Shown: positions 11,233 through 21,962 of the stretch, in pieces
Position numbering within the stretch: the stretch's first letter is position 1
How the letters are laid out: every line of letters starts with the position of its first letter
NCBI GenBank assembly: GCA_963924555.1
Contig: OZ004596.1
Coordinates: forward strand, 3,482,139 to 3,546,138
DNA from: Crambe crambe
Lineage: Eukaryota; Porifera; Demospongiae; Poecilosclerida; Crambeidae
DNA: 64,000 nucleotides
Reading direction: 5' to 3'
Made by a program: the position numbers and the translations under genes
Notes under the pieces: model-generated
What the model was told of the DNA's origin: nothing
Database searches by the model: none
What the model saw: only the letters and a program-made list of their open reading frames with translations

Positions 11233-13706
11233 AGGGGGGGGAGGGGGGGAGGGGGGGGAGGGGGGGCTACTGTGAAGCTTGTTCATTGCCTTCAGTTGTA
11301 ATCACTTCTTCACAACCAAGGGAATCCTGTGCAGCTGCAATAGCTCTAGCATAGAGATGAGACCATGGAGCTGCAGGTTGTGATACAATAGATGACCCTT
11401 AGCTCTTTGATTGACATTGCAGAGCGTGGCGTATCATGGTGACCACGGGGGATTCTAGTCATCCTTTGAAGAGTCCTATGACGCCCATGAGATTACCAAG
11501 TCCTAATCCTGGATCCAGATCTGTAAGTCCTCATATTAATTGTTATGTGTACTTGACTACCACTTTGATTAGCTACAGGGTAAGTAGGTTGAAACTCGTA
11601 GTACCAAACTTATAGTCGGTCTATCTACTCTTTCATAAGATTCAGCCCCACCCCCACCCCCTTCATAGTAGTATTTAGCCCCACCCCCTTCAGAGTTGTT
11701 ATTTAGCCCCACCCCCTTCAAATAGTTAATCACCTAACCCCCTTATTGCTGCACAGTTTGCTAGTCTTGATATATACGATTCGTCCACACTCCCTTCCTC
11801 GTCAGCTCAGTCCTTCAGACAGAACAAGAGACCCACTGTCACAGTGCTGCTGCCTCCAGACACAAAGCCAAAGACTCTTGAAAGAATGTAAGGACTGCCT
11901 AGCTGACACTCAATGCATGTCTAGTGAGAAGGAACATGGATATTAATCAGTCAAAGGAGAGGCTTTAAGGGATGTCATCTTCTGATCAGTCTATTGTGGT
12001 GTTCCTTCACACTCTAATTAGAGTGACATTCTGCATGCAACTCTCATGATTAAAGTGCATGACATTCCAAGACATAATTACAGGGGTGTATCCACAGAAT
12101 TTTGAGTGGCCCGGTGTGCTTGTGCATGGGCCTTTTCCCACTTATCAGAAGGATGCTAATGTGATCATGATTCTTGAAGGTTCATATAATCACTTAGCTA
12201 ACTCTGCAGGCATGATAATTATTAATTGGATAATAAAAGTGGTCCGGTGAAAACCGGACCAACCGGAGTGGTGGATACACCCCTGAATTAGAGACACTAT
12301 TAGAGGGACGTTTTCAGACTCCATGCAGGCTAAAGGTCCCACAATTTAGCAGGTCCATTAAAGACTAGTGCTCCCTACTGACTAGAGTTCAAGGAACACA
12401 TAACCCACACATTGAACATTTGTGATCATGGCTAGATACATAGCATGTGACAGTAGGTTGCTTGCACTGCATGTCTGTTGTCACATCAGAACTAGCTAGC
12501 CACATCAGAACTAACCTCCCGGAGAGAAATATGGTAAAGGGTCGATTCCATTCAGATTTTTCTTTTGTCCACATTAGATAGCCACGCCATCCGATCACAT
12601 AACCCCTTGTTGTGCATGTCCGAGCAGGGTAATTAGAATGCAATGGAAGACCATGTACTCTAATTAGAGTGCGATGGAAGACCGTGTACTCTGGTGTGAG
12701 GGAACCCCATAATTTAATTAGTTATTGTGAACATGAAACACACACTAACAAATAAACACTAATTTGAGTCTGAAGGTTCTGCTTGGTGATCAAGAAACAT
12801 TTCTATCATATCTCTTTGTTGATTTATAACAGAAGCAAGGATGTTCCCGGTGAAGCCACACATGGACGACCACCACGAGGGAAGTCCTCACTCCAATCTG
12901 GTCCTAGCGAAAAGACCAACATTCTCAACTTTGACGGTGGAATGAAAATCATCACCTTTGAAGAGCCACAGAAGACCATTCTAGAACCACAGAAAACCAT
13001 CTTGGAACCTCTTGACGAGGTCTCAGAGTCTCCCTTGGAGGTCAAGTCATACAGCTCCCCACTCACCAGTAATGGTAAGTTGAGTTGTGCTGACCATGCT
13101 GCCTACTTTAGATAACCACACCCATGTAACAATTGTTGTTGCCCCAGACTCCTTGTGTAGATTGAAGAGCTGTCAAGATCTTAACTTGTTACTTCAATTG
13201 CATGGCACATCATAATAAAATGAAGTTCATCACCGTAACCTTAGAGAAAAGAATGAAATTTTTTTTTCTGTCTGCAAGGCAAAGCAGAGTGTGGGCCCTT
13301 TGCCTCCCATATATAATAATCTCTTCCTGTGTGTATGCACTAGTTAATCATCCCCATGTCCTAATTCACCAAGCATCCCTGTAATATCCAAAGCTACAGT
13401 GAAAATGCTCACTATCAGGAAAACATGTCCCAATAAGCTGTTTTTGAGCTTTTACACTCCAGTAGTTGAGGGTTCCACTGTGAAATTTGATATCACAGGA
13501 CATATTGTGTTTCCTCTTTCCTCTTAGACTATGAACCCAAGGAAGACAAGGAAAGTCTTCCAGAGGACAACGATGCACTTCAACAAAAACCACAATCACA
13601 AGAAAAAGCCCCCCAAAATTCACCTCCAGAGAAGAGAGAGTCAGAAGGAAGGAGATCATCAGTGAAGAGAATTCGTACAAATTCAAGAGTAGAAACAGTT
13701 CTCTAA
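75..13706 (+). CDS. NOS: Nitric oxide synthase (5' end outside the window)
   Basis: NOS makes nitric oxide and citrulline from arginine, NADPH and O2. Sixteen exons join in phase: 75-173, 1797-1949, 2645-2778, 3861-4110, 4563-4726, 5981-6131, 6785-7023, 7294-7768, 7993-8077, 8398-8642, 9490-9849, 10792-11069, 11423-11522, 11757-11887, 12833-13074 and 13528-13706, giving 1094 residues. Visible in order are the end of the haem oxygenase domain ([31 protein letters not shown]), a basic calmodulin-binding-like stretch (3861-3912), the FMN domain ([31 protein letters not shown]) with an autoinhibitory-type loop in 4563-4726, the FAD domain (RYYSISSSP) and the NADPH domain ([24 protein letters not shown]). 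The haem cysteine lies upstream of the window. Two unusual parts are an insertion in 9490-9849 and a tail of about 217 residues after 11069 that ends in ETVL. Family identity is certain; the tail depends on my splice choices. Confidence 0.95.
1065..1250. repeat. 31-bp minisatellite, about six copies
   Basis: A 31-bp unit containing the core catgtacatggtatacatg recurs at 1065, 1096, 1127, 1158, 1189 and 1220 with few differences. It lies in the large NOS intron 174-1796. Short open frames across it are translations of the repeat, not genes. I see no other structure in this intron. Confidence 0.9.
3056..3078 (+). repeat. Homopolymer of 23 G
   Basis: An uninterrupted run of 23 G lies in the NOS intron 2779-3860, on the sense strand of the gene. 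Length may be unreliable in any assembly. Confidence 0.9.
4142..4321. repeat. 45-47-bp tandem repeat, four copies
   Basis: Copies begin at about 4142, 4189, 4234 and 4281 and share the core ttgaagtgaggatgtccc. The array starts 31 bp after a NOS exon, inside intron 4111-4562. Confidence 0.85.
5684..5921. repeat. 17-bp minisatellite, 14 nearly perfect copies
   Basis: The unit aagtcagtgtgatatat repeats head to tail 14 times without spacers in NOS intron 4727-5980. It ends about 59 bp before the next exon. The near-perfect identity suggests recent expansion. The rest of the intron shows nothing recognisable. Confidence 0.95.
7905..7919 (+). repeat. Homopolymer of 15 G, after a duplicated 29-bp segment
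   Basis: Fifteen G residues lie in NOS intron 7769-7992 on the sense strand. Just upstream (about 7841-7899) a segment containing ccacaaaactgcccccac occurs twice in a row. Confidence 0.85.
8855..9075. repeat. 44-53-bp tandem repeat, about four copies
   Basis: The core ggtagttggtgatgaggag recurs at roughly 8858, 8910, 8954 and 9000, followed each time by an agctggctaaactg-like block. It lies in NOS intron 8643-9489. Confidence 0.8.
11204..11276 (+). repeat. G-rich tract of about 70 bp
   Basis: A run of 29 G is followed by G7-G9 blocks separated by single A residues. It lies in NOS intron 11070-11422 on the sense strand. Such a tract can form G-quadruplexes; this is inference from composition. 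Confidence 0.9.
12081..12285. mobile_element. MITE with 15-bp perfect terminal inverted repeats
   Basis: The left end CAGGGGTGTATCCAC (12081-12095) is the exact reverse complement of the right end at 12271-12285. Both flanks read AATTA, a likely 5-bp target-site duplication. There is no transposase, so it is non-autonomous. The termini begin CAGGGG as in many hAT elements, but hAT duplications are usually 8 bp, so the superfamily is uncertain. A second hairpin arm pair (ggtccggt/accggacc) lies near the right end. It sits in NOS intron 11888-12832. Confidence 0.85.
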
Positions 13707-14037
13707 CGAAAGCATTATCTAAATTATCTCAAAAGTACTATAATGATCCCTATTTGAAGTACTTGTTGAAATTTACTTGTAAAACTAACCATTGGTCACA
13801 AATTCCCCTTCAAGGACTATTGTAGCATTAGTATCATTCTTGGTCAAACACATTATTAATTAATACTCTCATGACTGGATAATACTATTGTATATGTAGT
13901 GATGACTATTAGTATGTAGTGAAATGATTATTATTATTGTTCATCTTTGTTTTCGTAGTCCTTCAACATTGACACAAGTGAAGCAATAGTTTTTGTAAAC
14001 TGGGGCTCAACCTAGAAGAGAAATATAATTTTCTTGC

Positions 14038-14043
14038 AATAAA
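14038..14043 (+). terminator. Candidate poly(A) signal of NOS
   Basis: AATAAA lies 332 bp after the NOS stop codon and before the convergent mS23 gene. Confidence 0.5.
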
Positions 14044-14290
14044 TTTGTCTCTGGAGATGTCAAACAATTAAGCATCTGCCATACACCAATCATAGTTATA
14101 CATCACACCTTTGACCAATTAGTCTGGATAACTGTAGGATTATGCTTGTAGTTCAGTACTAACAGCCTAGAACAGTGCAGCTGCTTGTTGTGCAGTTGCT
14201 AATTACATACACTCTCAATGTCCATCACTGTCCATCACAGTGCATGCGGATAACGGGAGGTGTGGATAATGGAGGCTTCAAAACATGCTT

Positions 14291-15320
14291 TCATTGATGA
14301 AATCGCCCCAAAATTTGCCATGTGTTCGCCACACTTATTTCAGCCCCAAGGGTAAGTATGAAGAAGCAAGTTAATACACCAGATATAGCGGGGATTAGAG
14401 AAGTGTCTCTTAAAAAATTATCATGGAGGTTGAGTACCTTGTCTTCTTCTTCTTTTTCTTCTTCTTTAGTTGAAGTTACTTCAATTCTTGTTTCTGTTTG
14501 CTCAGCACTAACACTTGAAATCTCCTCATTAGTTTCAAATTCTGGTTTCTGAAGTTCAACTTTTTCAAACGTCCAATGAGGGACCCTTGTCAGAGATCGG
14601 CTTTCAAAAAGTGATGTAAAATCCTGCTGAGGATGACTGAATTGTGCTTTATCTGCAAGAAGTCTGTAACAAAAAAATTTACAACAACCATAATAGCTTA
14701 GTTTCAACATAAAGTGGTCAACTATGTGTTGTATTTCTCTTCTTGCCCAGTGCCTTGCCCCCTGTCCTCCTTACATAGTTCAATGAAGTCCTATGGGGTA
14801 GAAGTTGGTATTATTTGGAGGGCATGGCATCTCATCCAACCCTATCCAAGCAGGAAAAGACTTTAATAAAAATTCTTGTGGACACTAATGAGATGCATAT
14901 CTTTAACCTAGCAATCAGTGCTCAGTTGGCCTTGCTTCATTTATCATCACTAGCCATGCACCACCTAACCATACACATAGGCTCCCACTATCTAATTTAG
15001 TGCTGATTTGACATCATTGTACGACCAACCTCTTCTCCTTTCTTACAGCATCCTTAGGGTACTTTATGACATGTAATCTTCCCTTCACCATCATCTCAGG
15101 GAGGACAGGTGGAGGTAAGGGGGGATATGCCTCCACCACATCCAGCCACAACGGCCTCTCTGTCAGCACTCCAGTCTCAAGCAACCTTTGAGTCCTATTA
15201 AACACAATAACCACAATCACTCCATTAATGGTCCCTCCCTCAGTAATATGGTGATGCATTCACTCACCTTGGCACTACTGTTGAAGATAAGACAGTCATT
15301 CCTCGCAGCCTTGAAGCCAT
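14291..15320 (-). CDS. MRPS23: Mitochondrial ribosomal protein mS23
   Basis: This is a small-subunit mitoribosome protein. Three exons on the minus strand (15268-15320, 15030-15194, 14291-14663) give 196 residues, close to the human 190. The diagnostic part is exon 2, where TQRLLETGVL followed by ERPLWLDVVEAYPP matches the family's RAGVL...KPLWFDVYEAFPP signature. Exon 2 uses a gttggt donor at 15029 because the stronger-looking gtaaga at 15046 breaks the frame. The C-terminal third is divergent: glutamate-rich, then a hydrophobic stretch (around 14310-14380) not typical of the family. The gene converges on NOS; its start codon lies 138 bp downstream of the stop codon of the next minus-strand gene. 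A CACGTG lies 13 bp upstream of the start. Confidence 0.75.
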
Positions 15321-15332
15321 TATATGATCTGC

Positions 15333-15338
15333 CACGTG
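15333..15338. promoter_or_regulatory. E-box CACGTG next to the mS23 start codon
   Basis: CACGTG lies 13 bp upstream of the mS23 ATG (15320, minus strand). The same hexamer occurs as a close pair upstream of C1QBP and AK6. Confidence 0.35.
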
Positions 15339-15458
15339 TGTAGCTCCCTAGCCGACCCTTTACCAAAAGGAACATGGTAATGGTCGACTACGCTAGACTA
15401 GTTTTTTTTATTCCAACGTCCCGTACCTAACTTTTTTATAATGCGGCATAATAATTAA

Positions 15459-17290
15459 TCACAATACATCTGCTTTGTCAAAGTCATTCACATCCACTGA
15501 TAGGCACATGGCAATATGCTCTGATGCATCAAACTGTGTGCATCTGGATAGGACAAAATTACAAACAGTTTATCACCACCACATAAGATACTTTACTACC
15601 TACCCTGATGGGAAAGAGAGGTTACAAATGGGGCACTTTTCTGTGACAACTCCACCCCATCCTCCACTTGGTTGCTCAGTTACTTTGGAAACTGTCTCCT
15701 TCATGAACATAGTCAAATGAGATAAACTTTTCTTGATGATATTCTCTTCAGCTGCAAGTTTAATAACAGTACTACCACTCGATTCCTCCGACTTCATTCT
15801 TGAAGTGATATTTACTCTCGGGAGGTCAGCATCATCTGAGCTGGAGTCATCATCATCAAGGAACTTGTGGAGGGTTTGTGGATCTTCAAATAGCTGCATA
15901 TCAGAGGAGCACTCGTATTCCTGTTCAGTCTTGCTTGTACAAGGAGACTCAGAAGCTGCATTAATCTTACTTTGGATTGTCAAATCACTACTACTATGCT
16001 GATGGTGGTGGACTCTATTTACTACATTGGTTTTACTTTTAGATGGAGTTGAAGTCATCTTAGGTTCTGATATGCTGTGTATAGTTGATCCAGTGCTAGC
16101 CCCAGATCTATTGACATTCTTAGATTCCATGCTGGATGCATTGATTCTGGATATATTATAGGTTTGAACATGCACTGATGCCTTCTTTAGAGTTGATCCA
16201 GTGCTTGTTACAGATCTGCTTATACTTACACTGTTGGGTGCATTGATTGTGCTGGTTTGAATACGCACTGGTACCTTCTTCATAGACAATTCAGTGCTTG
16301 CAGATCTCTCTGAATGAACTCTGTCCACACAACTCAAATCACTCCGAGACCCTGTACCAGTGCTCAAATGAGCAGAATTTGTATTGCTCCTGATCAAGTC
16401 ACTCTGTGGTTTTGTTTCACCTGCACTGCAGGTTGTGCTACTGGATAGAGCCAAGGTCTGAGTCTCTGACACACTTTCTGGAGTCAATTCAGCACCAGTA
16501 AGATAACTACTCGAAGCTGCAGCACTCTCATCTCCTCCTAATAAAAAATTGATGAAACTTTTCCTTATAGCATCTTCATTACGTTTAGTGCCAATGAAGC
16601 ATACAGTGTTGTCTTCTAGGATTATCCCAGAGGCTGTACACTCCATAATGCTTGGTGTGTACATCAGAGGGAGTCCAGTTCTCCTTGTGTGGTACTCCAA
16701 GTTAGGAGGAGGTAATCGCATGTACTTGTCATCCTGTGAAACTGGTTTTTCTTCTTTTCCTTCGGATAAAAGCTGAAATGAATTATACCACAAGAGATCA
16801 TGCAGTTAGACTATATGCAAACCTGCAAGAAACCTAGCATAAAGTACAATTAATTGCAATGAAGCAATAACCAGTCACAAATGAAGATGTGCAGCACTTT
16901 GTAATGATTATTCGATAGTTATTTCTAGCTACATAACACAGTAGATTCTCACTTGTGACTTTGGAAGAGGCTGATATGATTCAGTCCTCTGATCTTGTAC
17001 GGTCTCAGGCAACTGATGTACTGGAGATCTGAAAGCAATGCCAGTGCTGAAACCTCTGGGACTAGCTACTCTGCTATCATGACTTACTTTCCTCGAGTGT
17101 GGAGTTGGAAGGTGGACGAAGATGTACTCGGTAAGTTTGAGATGATGCACCTCCTTTTTTCTTTGCCGTCACTTATATCAGGCCTTGGAGTTCTCTTCAA
17201 TCTAAGTTTCCCCTGCTGCATTATTATCACTCTAAATAAAGCGCACCACAAATCACACTCTAAATAGAGCACAGTGATACTTTCAGTCAT
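15459..17290 (-). CDS. Protein with C-terminal UBZ-type zinc finger (FAAP20-like)
   Basis: Four minus-strand exons are proposed: 17088-17290 (or starting at the in-frame Met at 17218), 16953-17046, 15604-16772 and 15459-15543, giving 492-516 residues. Splicing the last two exons creates a C-x2-C...H-x3-C finger that starts CPICNLSF and ends EHIAMCLS. This matches the UBZ2 finger of the Fanconi-core protein FAAP20, which also sits at the extreme C-terminus and binds ubiquitin. The rest is long, Ser/Thr-rich and low complexity with acidic patches (FLDDDDSSSDDADLP). Human FAAP20 is only about 180 residues, so orthology is unproven; another UBZ-family protein is possible. Intron 1 would be only 41 bp. 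An unspliced alternative for the N-terminus reads through 17047-17150. Confidence 0.5.
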
Positions 17291-19101
17291 GGAAGAGAAT
17301 ATCGAGTCTCTTCAAGATGACTACCACAAGCTAAGGGTATGAACCTTAATTTTTTTATACAGTATTTCTATAGATAAAACTTATACATATTTATTTTCTT
17401 CTCCTTTTAGAGCACATACAAGGAACTGGTTGAGCGACGTCTTGATTTACGAAGGCTGGAAGACCAATGCAAGGGAAAGGTTGATAAACTGCAAAGCAGA
17501 GTTCAAACTCTACAGACCAAGTGAGTAGTAACTTCTTTTTTTCGTCTCACTTATCTCTGTGGGTCTAGTGGTGTTTCAGCAGGGGAAGATATTCGCGTGA
17601 TCAGAGATGGCTTACGAGAAATGGCCTCCACTTTCCCCACAGCCCCCAATAACATCATTTTGCGTCTTATCCTAGGCAATGTCTCCGTCATTCTTCCCAA
17701 TAGGGAGGACAAGTATGAGAAATTCTATTATTGAAGTTGTGAATTCTAACAAGTTGATGTTGCTTTAGGGTAACTTATAAACAGAGTTATGAGCAATTCA
17801 AGATGGTCAACGTTGTCTTCATGTTCTTGCTCAGTCTTATATCTTTGATATTCAATGATATTGTGTGAGTGAATCCCACTTGGTAGTACAAACATTCTGT
17901 AACATAGCCACATAACTAGACCTATGTCTATTTGTGTTCTTGATCATTTTGTTATAACTGCTATAACTTTCTCAATTCTTCAAATTTCAAAAACCAGCTC
18001 ACCGATTTAGGTGATCAGTTCTCTGCTGGTATTTTAAGTGTGAAATTTGAAGACAGAGCAGATATAGTGAGCGATCATGGGATACAAATAGACTTTAGGT
18101 ATGCGGCTGGGAGTACTAGACCTAGGTATAAGTATTCGTAAATCCTTACAGTTTGTTCCCATCTTTGGTGCACTTTATGTCAGTTTGGTACTACTTCACT
18201 GTCATTCTCCGTGAACTAATTCTTGTGAGTAATGGCTCAAGGTGAGCAGCTATAATAGACGATAGCCAACCATGGTCTTCATAGGTGTCACAACATTGCT
18301 TATGTAGGATTAAGTGGTGGTGGCTTGTGCATCATTACTGCAGTATCCTCATTGCAGCCCTTCTACTGACATGGTATGATAATGTGCATGTGTGTGAAGG
18401 GTTTCTTCATGGTGTATGTGTGTATATTCCTCTTTCCAGGCCACCTGGAGACTGCTATCAGTCCTTCAGAAACCAGTTCCACTTATTTACCTGTGTTCTG
18501 AGTAAGTTCCACCTCACAAGTGAAGACTTAATTTGGTTATGGTTAAAAAGTCCCCACATGCTAAGATCTATGGTGAGTCTCTTGCTGCAGGTTTTGTAAT
18601 GATGCTGCAATTCCGTTACCAAAGAGCCAAGTTGTATCGACAAGTTGCCATGGGGAAAAAACACCATATGAGTGTTAGTCAAGGTGAAGCCAATTCCTTA
18701 ATAGGGAGAGCCTTTGTGTCTTTTCAGAATTATAGTATGCCTAGGAGAGATAGTAGCATAAATTGAAATAATTACAGATTTCTATTTAATGCAGACATGA
18801 ACTTTAAGTTGGCCAATATGAAGACTTTGCTATGTTGCCTTATTTTTGTGTACCTCTTCCAACTGTACAATGGATACACTCTCTTGAAACTCTGGCTCTG
18901 GACTCCCTCCTTAGACTGCAATCACTTTCAGGTATGAGGTCCCTTAATCACTCTCCTTCCTCCATCCAATTTGTGTTGTTGCAGTTGCCCCTGCTGAGTG
19001 TGCTGTTCTCTGTAGTGGCTTGTATGAATGTGTCTACTCTTTCTACTTTTGTCATCGGCAAGAGAAAGAAAGATGTCACAGAACCACATAAATCATTCTG
19101 A
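17289..19101 (+). CDS. TMEM120: TMEM120 family membrane protein (TACAN-like)
   Basis: TMEM120 proteins are six-pass membrane proteins of the ER and nuclear envelope with an N-terminal coiled coil. Their fold resembles ELOVL elongases and binds coenzyme A; a mechanosensitive-channel role for TMEM120A is debated. Ten exons join in phase: 17289-17336, 17411-17520, 17569-17712, 17769-17864, 18152-18241, 18308-18373, 18440-18501, 18591-18683, 18795-18931 and 18985-19101. The product has 320 residues (human about 340). Diagnostic motifs are LRLILGNVSV, VWYYFTVILRELILVSNGSR, KWWWLVHHY and YQSFRNQFHLF. The basic tail GKRKKDV matches the family end. The ATG overlaps the possible ATG of the divergent UBZ gene by 2 bp. 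Confidence 0.93.
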
Positions 19102-19258
19102 TATAACCATATATTATAGGAGTGGGCGTGGACTGGAATAATCAAAATTTGACCTTTAACCTTTTAATAATTATTAATGATGCACTGTTTATGAGAGTGT
19201 AGAAATGCAGTCGAGTTAGTTATCATACGAAAGGTGCCCGTAGTGCTGCAGATGCGTG

Positions 19259-21890
19259 ATGGCTCAGTCACTGGTCAACAAGAAAGCAAGGTAAGATTAG
19301 TAGTGTGCTTTATTTAGCAGCTAGCTATGATGATGCTGTGTGTATGTGTTTTTAAAGTACGAGTATGGCTGTGCTGAGCTCCCAGGAGCCGTACTCTCGG
19401 AGAATGAAGTCTCCCCTGCATTCTGCAAGCATTCAGATCACAGATGACTTTGCTGACTATGCTAACCCCCAGCCATGGGGGCCCCATCAAGATGAAAGGC
19501 AGCCAGGAAGCTCTGAGGTCATAAATCAAGGCTACCTGTCTCCACTGAAACTGGTGCAGTTGACTGGAGAGCCTGACTTGAGTAGAGTGGCATACCTTGA
19601 ACTCTCCATTAACACTACTGAGAACAGTTTAGGAAACTTTGGTGTGTGATTTTAGTGCCGAAATCTCTTTATAGCACCTGGAACTTCTAACTTAGACTTG
19701 TTGGGACCAGCCATTCATCCCTAGGTGTAGAGGGCCTGTCCTTACCATTAAAGGCAAAGTGTCAGCACCATAAAAGTTCACTTTTTGTTTGTTTGGGGAT
19801 GAGTCCTTTTATCAGAGGTCCTACATATGCCTTTCACTCCCCAATGAAAAGTACCACACATTGCAGGGTTATATCTTCCCAACTTGGCCCAGCTGAGATT
19901 CATTGATAGCATTGTGCCATGTATACGAGACCTGGGAACCAATCTCTCCTCAGTCAAGATCCTCTGGATGTCCCGCTGCAACCTCAAGGACTTGGATGGC
20001 CTACCAGCTTTGTCTGACCTCCTGGAGTTCTACCTGCCTTTCAATAATGTGGAGGATGTTAGTATCATCACCATGTTGTCTGCTCTGGAAGTGCTGGATT
20101 TGGAGGGGTGAGTGAGTAATAGAAACATTAGACTAGTAGTTAAGTAGAGCAGAAACTAGAAATATGATAGGACTTCACATGGTTATTCATTATTGTTTCA
20201 GCAATGATATATCAGAGGAGGACCAACTGGGTTACTTGGCCCTCTGTCCTTCCTTGAGGTCTCTTACACTGGAAGGAAATCCATTGAGTATCACTTTAGC
20301 TGGGGAAACGGTAAGGTCCTCTGATTGGTTAGAGCAGGTTCATACTCTATTCCTTTAGAATATCCATTTATCCTTGTACTCAAAGTACATACTTAGTGTG
20401 TTGCTGTTGAAGTGTTCAGTTGTAGAAACCATACAGTATTATCTTTACAACTTGAAATGTGTTTCCAGTTATAAACCATGTATTATTGTGGTATTAGAGA
20501 AATGAGTTGGGCTATCGAGCTGCAATCTGTAAGGCTGTCCCCGGAATCAAGGTGCTTGATGACATATCCTTTGACAAGAAAGACATGAGTGCAGAGAAGA
20601 TGATGACTGAGGAAGAACTGGCATCTCGCAGTTCGTTGTTCACTCTGAGTGAAGGAGGAATGGAAAAGGATTGGAAGATTGTGCAGAATAGCTTAAAGCA
20701 CCACCAAGCTGAACGAGGTAAGTCATAGGCATGTATTGAAGAGCTTATTTATCAGAAGAATTAATCCCTCCCTTGCATGTACTGTGCAGATACAGTTATT
20801 TCACCACTTCCCAGACCAACTACAGCACCAGCAAGTGAGCAGTTTGTGCGCCCATTATTTTTATGTCATGAATTTTATCTTCTTTTTTTTTTTGTAACCA
20901 GGTACTTTGTCCTTGTCACCACCTCCATCATTAGACATTACTGACGAGAGTAGTGAACTCACTCATGGTATGGAGTTTATAAATTCCTCTAATCCAACAA
21001 GCCCTAGACATAAAATGTATGCTCCTTCACCTAAAATGAGGTTACCCCTATGGTCAGAGTAGCAGGAAACTTGTCAACTTGATTCTCTGATCTTTGTGCT
21101 TGTCTAATATTGCAGGTATAAGTCAGGTGATATGTGGTAACCCAGTGCGTGCACTGCGAGCACGTCGGCAACATGGTCTGACCAGTCGGTCTGCAACAGG
21201 GATCCTACAGTCCACCACGTCACCCCATTCCTCTCAGGACGAGAGCAACCTCCTCTCCATCTTGCAGGACTGGAGGCTGGAGTGAGTGCAAGGATGTGTC
21301 CTCCATACATAAAGCCTGTCTTGATTTCAAAGGCTAAGAAAAATTCGGGCGGGGGTGGGAGGAGCAAAGTGTGTTACCGACTAAGTGTATGTTGGGGTTA
21401 GCTTGGGGGGAAAATGTGGCCCACCTAAAGAAACCCATAAAGCTGTGGTATGAATTAGAGGGAAGCTGAAGTTGATAATTTTTTTACTGATCTAGCCCTG
21501 TTGTAGAAGATATTGAAATAACAAGATCCGTATCTGAAGACAATCTGGACCCAACGGTTGGTGATGAAAAACTGTCTAGTAAAGAAATACGGCAAACCGC
21601 TCACTTATCCCCCACCCACACTACTGCTCCATTACGCCTCCCAACACCCCCCAAGACTGGACCCCCATCACAAACTGACCCCTCATCATTTAACAGGCCC
21701 AAATCAGTTGCTGACTTTCGGCACAGGAGATACAGAAAACTCTCTAGTGAGAGTCCAAGGTATGTATATCTGCTTTCCAGATTTTTAATAGGCCTATGTA
21801 GAAAAGGCTAGACTATGCACTTCACATTAGTGGGTCAGCATGATAACTGAATGCAACTTATATTTCTGCAGGTCATTTACTGCAACTTAA
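19259..21890 (+). CDS. LRRC56: Leucine-rich repeat protein LRRC56
   Basis: LRRC56 acts in cilia, where it supports intraflagellar transport of outer dynein arms. Ten exons (19259-19290, 19358-19641, 19867-20107, 20202-20310, 20498-20717, 20790-20834, 20902-20967, 21116-21281, 21496-21759, 21872-21890) encode 481 residues (human 542). Family landmarks are NSLGNFG before the repeats, LRRs in exons 3-4 (ILWMSRCNLKDLDGL, ALEVLDLEGNDIS, LRSLTLEGNPL), the capping segment ending GIKVLDDISF, and the downstream motif QVICGNPVRALRARRQH, which closely matches the human QVLCGNPTKGLRERRHQ. The C-terminal region is Pro/Ser-rich. The start at 19259 is chosen because the Met at 19252 leads into a wrong frame after splicing. 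Sponges have ciliated larvae and choanocytes, consistent with a ciliary gene. Confidence 0.92.
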
Positions 21891-21934
21891 CACTACTCGT
21901 ACCATTTAATGCCACCATCATCAAACTCTGTTTC

Positions 21935-21940
21935 AATAAA
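21935..21940 (+). terminator. Poly(A) signal of LRRC56
   Basis: AATAAA lies 45 bp after the LRRC56 stop and only 22 bp before the stop codon of convergent eL6, so the two transcripts must overlap at their 3' ends. Confidence 0.6.
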
Positions 21941-21962
21941 AGACATTTTGCATTCACATTAT

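Noticed and set aside
11073..11354. Gly-rich open frame after the NOS NADPH domain
   Set aside because: It is translation of the intronic G tract.
12059..12250. 63-codon open frame
   Set aside because: It lies inside the MITE and spans its left terminal repeat.
14815..15000. Plus-strand open frame between mS23 exons
   Set aside because: It lies in the mS23 intron with no similarity or signals.
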